Positions 9,468 through 19,658 of a stretch of DNA of 64,000 bases are shown piece by piece (positions within the stretch are counted from its first letter, which is position 1; each line of letters starts with the position of its first letter). The notes beneath the pieces were generated by a model. It was not told the origin of the DNA, ran no database searches, and saw only the letters and a program-made list of their open reading frames with translations. The DNA is from Nothopassalora personata (Eukaryota > Ascomycota > Dothideomycetes > Mycosphaerellales > Mycosphaerellaceae): positions 2,604,001 to 2,668,000 of the forward strand of contig CM066287.1 in assembly GCA_033816765.1 (NCBI GenBank), given 5' to 3'. Made by a program: the position numbers and the translations under genes.

Positions 9468-12083
9468 CTATACAGAAAGGGGCTCACTCTGAGCACTCAT
9501 CGAGTCAATACCCACAGCGCCGTATACCTTCAGCGGCACTGCAATCTCGAAAGTATCAGCCAGTAGCCTCTCCTTCGCGATGAAAGTGGTCCCTCTGTCA
9601 TCATTCGCAAGCTCTTCCAGAAGCTCGTCTCCGACATGACTACTCTGTATACCAAGACCTGAAACCTGTCGCTGCGTCGTGAACTCCACTCGAAGCCGCC
9701 ACGTCAGACTGACACCCGTTGTCTCGAATGTCGGTGCTGCACTGCTGGGGATGTTGAGGTTGAAGCTGATTTGCCGGGCGAAAAGAGAGTTCTCTCGTGT
9801 CGAGGCATGCACTTTTCGTGTCACGCGGTTGATGGACTGGCTGCTGCGAAGTGCTAAGGATGGATCAATCTGTTCCGAGGACTCGAGCTCCGCCAGCACT
9901 GAGTATGTCGGCGCTGACGAAGCTGGTCCAGGAGTCATGAAATCCACAGTTCCTATGACAGGCTCTCCCAATCTATATGCCGGCCGAAGCACTGCAAGTA
10001 CCGCTACAGGCTGTCCTGATCGAGCAATGTTGAAGCGATTGACGCTCTGCGCCGCGGGCTGCTTTCCTGACTGGTCAACCAGATTCGAGCGTAGGATTGC
10101 AAAGTCGATGGCTTCTTTGGCGTTCGCGGGTGGCAAGTCTGCGAAACTTGCTTGCCGTGATAAGGCTGATGCGTTGCTCAATACTGCGGGCGGTGTTGGG
10201 GATGTTGGCGATAGCAATACACTGTTGGCATCCTTCGGTGACTCCATCAGTCTCTCAGTGTAGCGTAAAAAGTCCTCGAGCCCTTGCTTCGGCGTCTTCC
10301 TCTTCTTCCGTCTGGCCTTTGTCGCGAAAGACGGAATCTCACTTGTGTTAGAAGGATCCTTGGCGATCGCAGTGATTCTCGCCGAATCTTGTAGTAGCAC
10401 ATATGGCGACATCAGATCGTGGCCAAGTGTGTCTCCTCGAGTATCATAGCTGCCCAGTACCCGGAATGGTATCTCTATCCTTCTTACTGCCTGACCCTCT
10501 GGACGTTGTACACCCAGCGACAGATTGTAGGCCACTTTCATCGCTCTTCCTCTGTGACTTGGTGGCAGACCTCGAGGCAGAGAGAACCGGTAGTTGTAAC
10601 TCTGGCTTTCGCCGGGAGCCAGTCTGAGGTCGACGAATAACAGACTCTGTGGCGTTGATAGCAACGGAATCGTCTTGGATCCCACTTTCGCCTTCATTTG
10701 CGCCATTGAGCTCATCTCATCCCCACCAAGTAGACCTCCAAGCGACTCTCCAATGTTACCCCAGCTCAGCGCGCCGAAAAGGCCCGACGATCTCTTAGAG
10801 CGTTCGACACCTACCACTCCGCCTCCACCCTGCACACCCTTCCGCTTGACTTCCTCGAAAGGTGCAGTGTTTACAAGGCTCCCGTCGAGGGTGAAATGAC
10901 CCAGCGTCTGCGCGTAAGCCATCATCAATGTCTCTGCCTCGGCAGGCCTGCTTTGTGGTGATCGAGACGGCCGCCGTGAGTGGAATCCTTTAGGTAATAA
11001 ACGGCCAAGTTGCTGTCCTGCTGGTGCCTCGGAGGTCAATGTCTCATCGCTGTGGTTACTTGTGGAGTAGAGCTCGCTGCTCGTGCGAGGAGTGTTGTCT
11101 GCAGATGTCTCTGACATGACACGCGAGATGGGATTCAGGTTACCCGTACCTGCATTCCAGCCTTCTATAAGTCGAGGAGACAGCGAGCGCTTCTGACCCG
11201 AGTGCATGGTTGAAGGACTCCGCGCAAGTTGAGGAGGCTGCTCCGGATTTGCCAGAGTCCTGTCTCCTGCTTGGGTGGCTGGGAACTCGAAGTTGTCGAG
11301 ACTGCCGTTCTGACTTTTGTAGCCAGCCTTGCTGCTGAAGCTTGTCTGTTGTCTTATTTGAGGTGTGTGATCAGCAGACACAGTTCCTGGTCTTCGCCGT
11401 GCTGGCCTCATTGGTATCTGTTGGCTGTCGGGCAGAGCTGGAGGCGTGTCTGCCTCATGAAGCGGCGACGGCTGGCGCGGCGAGGGCAGACGAAGACCGG
11501 CTGGCGATGGAGCTACCAGTCTGGGTGGTTGTTGCAAGCTCGTACTACGCGTGTGCGATCTGATGGGCCTTACTCCAGCACTTTGTGGTGCAGTGGGTGT
11601 CCTCTCGCTAGCCGGCTCGCTGCCCAGAGATATGATGGAGAGCGACCTGCCATGGCCCTTGCTCGGTCTGACAGCGCTATGTGGAGTTCCATTTAGTGGT
11701 ATCGGCGCACTATGCAGTCCAGCACAACCTCTTGAAGCCGCGCTGATCACGCTCAACGACAGCGCTGGCCTATGTCCCCTGACAGGTGGTGCGCCTTTTG
11801 TGCTGGCCACGGATTTGGCCCTAGATAGAGGTGGTGGCTTGATTTGTGCTATCGAACTCTTCCTGCTGTGGGAGGCTGACGGCACGTAGGATGCTCTCTT
11901 GCTATTGACTGCTCCGCTGGCAGCTGACGGATTGAGTGTCCCTCCATTCGCCGTGGCGCTTCCTGGCGTCGGCGCGACATTCTTGAACGTGATGATACAT
12001 TCTATCTCCTCCCCAGCGTACACCGTCGGCTGTTTCCAGTGCACAAAGGCGCGTATGTTCGAGGCCGACGTAGGTGGAGCCAT
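9468..12083 (-). CDS. RGP1: Rgp1, subunit of the Ric1-Rgp1 GEF for Ypt6/Rab6
   Basis: A single exon of 871 residues. The N-terminus (IRAFVHWKQPTVYAGEEIEC) and the blocks LAPGESQSYNYRFSLPRGLPPSHRG, RFNIARSGQPVAVLAVLRPAYRLGEPVIG and SLTWRLRVEFTTQ are arrestin-like beta strands typical of Rgp1. With Ric1 it forms the Golgi exchange factor that activates the Rab GTPase Ypt6 in endosome-to-Golgi retrieval. A Ser/Pro/Arg-rich, low-complexity insert from about residue 45 to 430 splits the first beta domain, making the protein longer than the yeast one (about 660). The usual Ric1 partner gene is not in this window. Identity rests on the conserved C-terminal half. Confidence 0.88.
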   Translation of the reverse strand: MAPPTSASNIRAFVHWKQPTVYAGEEIECIITFKNVAPTPGSATANGGTLNPSAASGAVNSKRASYVPSASHSRKSSIAQIKPPPLSRAKSVASTKGAPPVRGHRPALSLSVISAASRGCAGLHSAPIPLNGTPHSAVRPSKGHGRSLSIISLGSEPASERTPTAPQSAGVRPIRSHTRSTSLQQPPRLVAPSPAGLRLPSPRQPSPLHEADTPPALPDSQQIPMRPARRRPGTVSADHTPQIRQQTSFSSKAGYKSQNGSLDNFEFPATQAGDRTLANPEQPPQLARSPSTMHSGQKRSLSPRLIEGWNAGTGNLNPISRVMSETSADNTPRTSSELYSTSNHSDETLTSEAPAGQQLGRLLPKGFHSRRPSRSPQSRPAEAETLMMAYAQTLGHFTLDGSLVNTAPFEEVKRKGVQGGGGVVGVERSKRSSGLFGALSWGNIGESLGGLLGGDEMSSMAQMKAKVGSKTIPLLSTPQSLLFVDLRLAPGESQSYNYRFSLPRGLPPSHRGRAMKVAYNLSLGVQRPEGQAVRRIEIPFRVLGSYDTRGDTLGHDLMSPYVLLQDSARITAIAKDPSNTSEIPSFATKARRKKRKTPKQGLEDFLRYTERLMESPKDANSVLLSPTSPTPPAVLSNASALSRQASFADLPPANAKEAIDFAILRSNLVDQSGKQPAAQSVNRFNIARSGQPVAVLAVLRPAYRLGEPVIGTVDFMTPGPASSAPTYSVLAELESSEQIDPSLALRSSQSINRVTRKVHASTRENSLFARQISFNLNIPSSAAPTFETTGVSLTWRLRVEFTTQRQVSGLGIQSSHVGDELLEELANDDRGTTFIAKERLLADTFEIAVPLKVYGAVGIDSMSAQSEPLSV

Positions 12084-12450
12084 TGTCGCGATTCATCGAC
12101 GGTGGTAGCGGAGATGGGTGTCATTGTTGTGCATGCTGTATCTGTCGCATCGCTGTCGCAGGAGTCCTCAAATGCGCACAGTCCTCATGACTGTATCGTG
12201 CACCACGTCCAACACATCAGCAGCAGGTCGCTACGTACAGCAATGCCCAGGCCTGGCCCGAAAAAAGAGGTTCGCTTGAGGGCTGTGGAGAGTGACGTTA
12301 CTCTTTTGAGAAAGAACTCCTATTCATGTCTTGGGACTACAGGGTTTTCGCTGCCGCGTAATGCTTGCAGGCTTTCAGCTGCTGAAAAGGGTCATGCACA
12401 AATATTGCTTGGTCAGAGCACAGCGTGGTTTGCTTATAATCTATATGACT
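12084..12450. other. Rgp1 5' flank / DPH1 3' flank
   Basis: Short gap between two minus-strand genes, holding the Rgp1 promoter and the DPH1 3' flank. No gene seen. Confidence 0.55.
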
Positions 12451-13879
12451 TCATGCCGCGCTGGACACAGTCTGCCTCACAGCAACGTCTTCTGCCTTCA
12501 CCCTGGCAAGGCCTTCTCTTCCGTAGAAGTCCATCGGGTAGACTCGCTCTGCCTTCTCACCATTTGAGTTCACCTTCTCATCCCAACCCTGCCGTCCACC
12601 GAGGACTATCAGAGCTTCGTGTGGTGTGAGCAGTGGTCGAGGAAAGGCATATCCCCAATCGATGCTCAATCTTGGACATGCAACCTGCACCCAGCAGTCC
12701 ACATCTGGCATCATGGCCAATTTGCCTGGAAAGATCTCGCTGAGCAGCAGGTTGACCCAAGGGATGCCCTTCTCCCGTAGGTGGTTCTCAATCAAGGTCA
12801 TAGTGTGTGGGTTGCCTTGCCTTCCCAGGCTGCCCAAGATCAGACCCCATTTCTTCGCTTGCCGAGCTTGTGTCAAGGCTGTCGTTCGATCGCTAAACAG
12901 TTGTTCGTGATCGTACGTCTCGTGTGTCAATCGCCGTGAATATGGATCGTATCGATATGCCGGTATTGACGGATTGTGGATCATGGCACTCTCAAGATGG
13001 AACCGTCCATCGCCCAGATACAAAATGAGATCCACATTCTGGTCTTGAGACAGATGTGGCGATGTGCACCCAAGGATCTCACCTTTCGAAAGCGGCATGA
13101 TCTGGGGTACGATCATATTATAGCCGGCAGCTCGAAGCCGAGTGCTGGTGCCGTGGAGTGTAGCGTTGAACTGGATTGTCCCGACCACTGCTATGGTGCT
13201 TCCCGACTTGAAGTTGCGCTCGATGGTAGCCAACAGATGCTCAACGTCAATTTGGATGTCTACGAAGACGTATAGCGTCTGTATCTTGGTCACGTTCACG
13301 GGAACCAGACATGAATGCGCATAGTGGACCAGCATATCGCAGCCCAGCGCTCGGGCAGTGTAGTCGTCGATACAGCAGGCACCGTATGTCACATCACCCA
13401 TGATGAGTGTACTGGCGCCTGGACAGAATTGTGCTAGAATGTCGGAGATCGTGGTGGCGAACAACAGCAGACCTTCGGGCATTTGCAGGGCAATCTTCTT
13501 CGCTCCGGAGCTTCGTACCCGGTGGATTGTTTTGTGGATCTCGAAGTTGTAGTTCTTCGGTAATAAAGCGATTGCATCGTTGATATCCTTGTCGTGCAGT
13601 ATGTCATCTGGAACATTGTTCAACGCACGAGGGGCTCGTCGACGAGGCGCAACTGTTCATGTCAGTCGCTGATATTGTGGACGATCATCAGCCGACTTCA
13701 CCTTGTACTGCGCCACTGTCCTCGATGGCCCGGTGGCTGCCTTCAGCTTTCGCCGCTGCAATAGCATCTGCAGCCTTTCTGCCAATGTAGCGTCGTTTTG
13801 GTGCTTTCGGGACCGTTTCGGCATCCGCATTCAGGTTGACGTCCGATCCGAGGTCTGCTATCGCACGGTCCTCCTCCAT
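12451..13879 (-). CDS. DPH1: Diphthamide synthesis enzyme subunit Dph1
   Basis: Two exons, complement(join(12451..13652,13702..13879)), encode 459 residues. The 49 bp intron (GTGAAG...ACAG, phase 1) joins AVQG to [15 protein letters not shown]. Dph1 with Dph2 transfers the 3-amino-3-carboxypropyl group from S-adenosylmethionine to a histidine of elongation factor 2, the first step of diphthamide formation. The three conserved cysteines that hold the non-classical radical-SAM iron-sulfur cluster are present in [22 protein letters not shown] and [15 protein letters not shown]. Other signatures are [10 protein letters not shown] and [12 protein letters not shown]. The Arg-rich, Ala-rich N-terminal tail is variable in the family. 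The start is the ATG of [11 protein letters not shown]. Confidence 0.95.
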
Positions 13880-15140
13880 GGGTTTTGCCACTTGGCGTTG
13901 AGAGTGTTGCTACGCCGCCGACAACGTCTTGCTCGATGCAGTTGTTTGTCGACCAGACACCTCTGCGAAGAGTCTGTGGTGCTTTTTTTTAAGCTCTCGC
14001 TAAGATCTGTGATTATCTTATTAGCCGTCAGCGCGACAGCCTGTGCCCACAATGCTGGCTAGCGCACACGTGCCTGGTCGCTTGGCCAGGCGCTTGAAAT
14101 GCGTAATAAGTGTTGACTCCGCTGCAGCCGCTATCGTGAATGCAGCAGTGAGAAGGAGTGCGGGACGGGAGTCGATGTCAGCAGAGCGGCAGGCGACAAG
14201 CAGCCCGTTCTGCGCTGAGAAGATAGATAGCATCGGTGGGTGGACCACGGGAGGGTTTTTGCGAAGAAGTTGCGGCAAAAGTCCGACCCCTGTTGTTGCC
14301 CCCAGCCCTGGTCAGGCGTGGCGCGGGAGGCAGGTGAGATCCTTGCGCCTTAAGCGGGAGATCTCTTGTTCCTGCGGCAGCGAGAGCGACTTTGCACAGA
14401 GCGACGAAGGAACAAGACGAGCAGCAGGGAGAAGGAGGCTGTAGACGTTGTTGTTGGCAGGCTGTTGCAAGCAGCTCGCAGTAGACTCGCTGCAGCGTCT
14501 GAAGTTAGAGCGATCGACTGTTTGTCTCGGGCGGTCGTTGACGGGCACGCGTAGTGCAGAGAGGGTGTGAAAGAGTGGGCCTGGATAATGTCTCGCTCGC
14601 TTGCACAGTACCAGACTACTGTACCAGTAGAGCGTATGTGCACAGCTATCCCCTACGTCTGTCTGTCTTTTCTCGTCTGCCGTGCACTGCCACTGTGAGC
14701 TCGAGTACTGTACTACAATACTGGTGCACTGCTCCGTCACCGTCACTGGCACTGTCACCGTCACCGTCACTGGCACTGTCACCGTCACCGTCGCCGTCAC
14801 CGTCACCGTCACCGTCACCGTCACCGTCACCGTCACCGTCACCGTCACTGCCATCACTCTCTTGGCGACACACCCGCGCGACACGCAGCCACACACTCGC
14901 TGGGAGCCACGACGCCTCCTGATCTTCTGCTTTGCCCGCAACTCGACTGCACTCGACTGGACTACGGCGGACCGCGGGCGGACCAGCAGCAGACCACGAC
15001 GACGTACTGACTGTGACATTCGAAGCGAGCCGTCGCTACATTTTGCACGACACTACTACACCCACCCGTCTGTTCGACATCCGCGACTGTCGCTCTCTTT
15101 TTACACCGCGTAATATCTCACCCACTTCCTGGTGCGTGCC
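13880..15140. other. Long divergent intergenic region (DPH1 / KRE6)
   Basis: A 1.26 kb spacer between two genes pointing apart. It includes a hexanucleotide repeat tract at 14733-14852. The frames that cross it (Val-Thr or Gly-Asp dipeptide runs) come from the repeat and are not real proteins. A long 5' leader for the KRE6 gene is possible. Confidence 0.6.
14733..14852. repeat. Tandem hexanucleotide repeat (CCGTCA)n
   Basis: About 120 bp of CCGTCA units with a few variants (CTGGCA, TCGCCG). Near 14737-14795 a higher-order unit, two or three CCGTCA then CTGGCACTG, is itself repeated. The tract lies about 290 bp upstream of the KRE6 start codon. Confidence 0.9.
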
Positions 15141-17355
15141 ATGGACGACGACTCAACATCGCCGCCGCAGAGGCACAACCCGCCGCACATTCGGATAAAC
15201 TCTGGCAGCGATGACCAGGTCCAAATGGCGAATGCCTCCACCGACACACAAATACCCCCGATGGCGGCGCGGCAGCAATCCTCGCGATCCCTGACGCAGC
15301 CCTTGAGGTCGGGCACTGCCGGCCCCTCGTTACGCGCTGCATCGAGCAGCAGCTCAGTATATTCGGCGGCCACGCCTGCAGAATCGTCCGAGCTCTTACT
15401 GCCGCCGCGAAAGAGCAACACGAGGAGGTTTCGAGATGAAGACGCTCCCATCCGATCGCCCTCGCGGAGTGGTTTCAACAGCAGGAGAACGTCTTGGTCT
15501 TCAGAGAGCGCCGGGAGCAGAGACAGTCGATATGCCGGGCCGTTCGTATCACCCTTCGACGACTCGAGAGCCCCATCGCGGGCAGGAAGCGATGACGAAA
15601 ATGTCAACACGCAGACTGTCAGCGAAAAATACAACATATTACCCTCAGCGGGCCTGCTGCTATTCCCAGAGGATGTGGAGAAGGACGATTACTTACACAA
15701 TCCCGATCCGAATGACAAGGATGAGAAGCTGAGCTGTGCCGATTTGTTCAGTAGACGTGGCTTTGTCAACGTGGGAGGCCTGGCATTGATAACCATTGGA
15801 ATTCTGATTCTCTTCATCGGATACCCCATATTGTGGGTGCATCCCATAACAGTAGATACGATGGAGATTGGCTGACCGCGCGTAGGACGTTCGTACAGTC
15901 GAAGGTCAACCCAGGTGGAGACGCGTGCAGTTCCGACCCTGACTGCATCGCTGGAGACCGACCATTGCTAAAGAACCTCCGGAAAGGGCTCATCGACCCA
16001 GACACACCGAGTAGTGCGAAGACGAGGACCGGCGATAACGGCAAGAAGCAGGTCCTCGCTTTCAGCGACGAGTTCAACGAAGATGGGCGCACATTCTACG
16101 ATGGTGACGATCCATACTTCCAGGGAATGGACATTTGGTACGGTGTCACTCAAGATCTGGAATGGTACGACCCGGATGCGATCACCACCAAGGATGGCGT
16201 GCTCAACCTTCGCTTCGATGCTTTCAAGAATCACAATCTGAATTACCGATCTGGTATGTTACAGTCTTGGAATAAGTTGTGCTTCAAAGGTGGCTATCTC
16301 GAGGCTTCCATCTCATTACCTGGACGTGGTGACACGATCGGCTTCTGGCCTGGCTTCTGGGCGATGGGTAACTTGGGAAGGCCCGGGTTCGCAGCAACGA
16401 CCGATGGTTTGTGGCCGTATAGTTACCACGATACTTGCGATGTCGGCATTACGCCGAATCAGTCAGATCCAGACGGTCTCAACTGGCTTCCCGGGATGCG
16501 ATTACCAGCATGCACATGCGATGGAGGTGACCATCCGTCTCCCGGTAATAGCAGAAGTGCACCTGAGATCGATGCCATTGAGGCTTCCGTGATCTACCTC
16601 GATCCTCCACTGGGCGCAGCTGTGGGCGATGCGTCGCAATCTTTCCAGGTGGCCCCTTTCGATATCTTCTCGCAACCCAACGCCGAGTTTTCGGAAATCT
16701 ACGACTATCAGATCACCTCCCCAAACTCCTACCAGGGAGGTGTGTACCAGCAGGCCGTCTCTGCGCTGACCACGCTGAACAACAAGTGGTACGACGGCAA
16801 CGCTTATCAGACTTATGCCTTCGAGTACGAACCGGGGGCTGATGGCTATGTTACGTGGTATGTCGGAGACCAGAAGACCTGGAAGGTCACTGGTAATTCC
16901 GTGGGACCGAACGGCAACATTGGGCAAAGAGTGATACCTGAAGAGCCAATGACCATAATCGCGAACTTTGGTATGAGCAACAGTTTCGCCTCAATCAACT
17001 TTACTGGACTTGCTCCGCTCCTGCCAGCGACTATGCGGCTGGATTACATTCGGATCTACCAAGACGAGGATGGCGAGATGACTTGCGACCCTAAAGGGTA
17101 CCCAACTACGGATTACATCGCGAAACATCCGGAGCCTTATGCCAACGTTAACCTAACACAATGGTATGGTGGCTCGACACAAAATCGCAGAAGCGATACT
17201 GACTTCTTCACAGGCACCAAGCAGACTATGAATTCCCAAAGAACTCGTTCATGCACGGTTGCAAGGCCGAAAACTACAACAGCAGCAGCACAAAAAAGCA
17301 CAAGAGAACCAAGAGATCAACAGAGGCGAAACGGTCATGGCTCCCATGGAGATAA
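15141..17355 (+). CDS. Beta-1,6-glucan synthesis protein KRE6/SKN1
   Basis: Three exons, join(15141..15832,15886..17163,17214..17355), encode 703 residues. It is a type II Golgi/ER membrane protein: a disordered Ser/Arg-rich cytosolic tail (about 1-205), one membrane helix (VGGLALITIGILILFIGYP), then a luminal GH16-like glucosidase domain. The splice after GYPIL restores the family motif GYPILTFVQSKVNP. The last 50 bp intron (GTATGG...ACAG) must be removed to give the conserved end DYEFPKNSFMHGCKAENY; reading through gives an unrelated tail. The catalytic-type motif EIDAIEAS is intact, with WPGFWAMGNLGRPGF and WPYSYHDTCDVG. KRE6/SKN1 proteins are needed for beta-1,6-glucan of the wall. An unusual basic tail (STKKHKRTKRSTEAKRSWLP) follows the conserved end. 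Confidence 0.95.
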
Positions 17356-18185
17356 ACTCCCTCTATGAAGTTTGCCCGGTGCGCTTATGAACACGAACAC
17401 GGCTCCCAGGACGACCACGAATACCAAGACTATTTCTCTTTTACCTGCTTCCAAAGCATTCCCAGTACCGCGCCAGTACACGACCGACCCTCTGAGGGTC
17501 CGGTTGAACCTCGAGTCTCCTGGCGCGTCACATCTACAGCACAACGGACGACGGGACCTACTCCCTGTATATGCACACAGACTGCTTTCATGCTGGTTCG
17601 TTTTATTCCCTGTAGATAGAGACAGAGACACCATTGTTCCTGCATTTGGGCGGCATTTCGTGGCGTTGAGGCAACGGTTGGGTACCTTGGTCATCCTGCC
17701 GGGACGGATGGGAGGCATGGCATTGCAGTATTGTCAGTCGGAGCATTTCAGCGAGGCTTCTAGTAATCTTTAACTCCAAATGATAGCATGAGGGAAGAGG
17801 TGGCGGATGATAGAATGTCCGTGAAAGACCTTGCGAGGCATTGGAACAGATGTGATCGGTCCCGAGACACGGGTTAGCAAGCATGAGTGCAATGCCAAAT
17901 TTTCACATCAATCGTGGATTTTGTGTGAAATATCTCCTGCTTGCGTTTCTTGCCTCATGAACCGACTTGGTGATCTTCGTCGTGTGGGGGCTTCATGATC
18001 CACCTGGGCACCTCAGCACTGGCACTTTCTTTCTTGCTGCCTTCCGCATGAAGCCGCACGTCCTTCGAATGCAGACCTACGGCAGGTGCAGTAAGTAGTC
18101 GCAGTGCTCACGGATACATCTTTTATGCTGTGATATCGCGCCAACATGCGCACATCTGTCATCGAGTAGTCGGCCGCGCTTGACC
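17356..18185. other. Intergenic region
   Basis: Lies between the KRE6 stop and the alpha/beta hydrolase start. A minus-strand frame at 17335-17718 with one hydrophobic segment was considered and not accepted. Confidence 0.5.
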
Positions 18186-19466
18186 ATGGAGCCGGTGTAT
18201 TCCTTGACCATCCCATCGATCGAAGACGACACACCACTCGACTGCCGCATATATCACAAGACCAAGTTCTTCTCGGTTGAGCATAGTGGTCAACGACTCC
18301 GAGGAGCGGTCCTAGCTCATCCATATGGGCCCCTTGGCGGATGCTACGACGATCCTGTGGTATTGTCCTTGACCGAGACGTTGCTGTCCGAGAGTTTTCT
18401 TATCGTCACGTTCAACTTCAGGTAAGCTTCAGATGGCAGACATTGGATCAAACGTCCAATTTTGACGTATTACAGAGGCGCAGGAGAATCTGCGGGACGG
18501 ACCAGCTGGACTGGGAACAATGAAGTGCTGGACTACTGTTCGGTTGTGGGACTGCTATGTTACTACCTGCAGCATGTACACGAACTGACCGGCGACTCTG
18601 ATACGCTGAGTCCGATCATGTCGACGACGAATATCGACTCCAATGCGGATCTGTTGGACCCAAGGAAGAGTCCGAAGTTGGACCTGCTGCTGGGTGGCTA
18701 CTCCTTCGGCGCCTTGATCCTCGCCCGGCTGCCATCAGTAGAAACCATCGTCCAGCGCTTTGAGACCGCCGAGCGAGGCACAGCAGCATCCGAGATCATC
18801 CTTCGAGCCCGCAAACTCGCCACTCAAACACTGTCACTGGCCGACGATGTACAAAGTCCCCGCAGAGGACGAGACGCTAAACTATCCTCACCGCACAAGT
18901 CTCACCCAAGAGCATTGCCAGTCACGCTTGGCGGCGAGGAGACCGACGCATCAGATCGAAGACGCAGTCGAGACTCGAGACGAAGCGTCGACGTTGTACG
19001 TGACGTGCTACCACTCATGAAACCACATCTCCGCCGTCACCCTAGGAACTTTTCAGAGCACAGCACTGAGAACCACGGGCCCACCACGGCGTCAAGTGAC
19101 CCTAATCATCGACACAGCTTCACTGTCGCCTATTTGCTGGTGTCCCCCGTCCTTCTGCCACTCACGACCATAATCTGTCCACCGGGTCTGCCATTTTCGC
19201 ATTCTGCATTCCATTCCGAGTTGAAAGGCCAGCCATCATCGGGACTGTTATCGCTCCAGTGGCCGACTCGCATCATCTTCGGCGCGGAGGATGGTTTCAC
19301 GTCTGCAAAAAGATTACGACAATGGGCGGAGAGACTTTGCCAACCTGTATCGAGTTCCTCAGGGTGGGAGCAGATCGACCATGCTGGACATTTCTGGCGG
19401 GAAGCTGGTGTGATGCGGAGGTTGCAGACCAGCGTGGCTTCCTGGGTGAAGACCTTTCCCGTCTAA
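18186..19466 (+). CDS. Alpha/beta hydrolase of unknown substrate
   Basis: Two exons, join(18186..18421,18476..19466), encode 408 residues. The 54 bp intron (GTAAGC...ACAG, phase 2) joins FNFR to GAGESAGRTSW, the classic NFRGxGxSxG oxyanion-region motif of COG2945-type hydrolases. The nucleophile elbow is GGYSFGAL (GxSxG). The acid is probably in FGAEDGFT, and the histidine in EQIDHAGHFW, so the triad looks complete. HPYGPLGGCYDDPVV forms the first strand-turn. A low-complexity Arg/Ser-rich insert sits between the nucleophile and the acid (about residues 180-290). There is no signal peptide, so it is likely cytosolic. Substrate is unknown; neighbours give no hint. Confidence 0.85.
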
Positions 19467-19658
19467 GTCGTTGCGCCGTCAAACAAGCTTCAATGGTGAA
19501 GGCGATGGATTTGAGGGATGGGCTGGCACGATAATTGCTTCGTTACTGCATGGTGGCATATGAAAAGCCACGTTCCCCGATCTTTTCCCCAAAGCCTCGC
19601 TTGCTTCGAAAATGCATCGTCCCAATGCTTGATGCCGGTCCAAATACCACCATCGGCC

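Noticed and set aside
14312..15113. Long frames on both strands with Val-Thr or Gly-Asp dipeptide runs
   Set aside because: They are produced by the hexanucleotide repeat in all frames. No family signal occurs outside the repeat.
17335..17718. Minus-strand frame with one hydrophobic segment, overlapping the 3' end of KRE6
   Set aside because: Composition outside the hydrophobic part is random-like, it runs into the KRE6 coding end, and no homologue is recognised.
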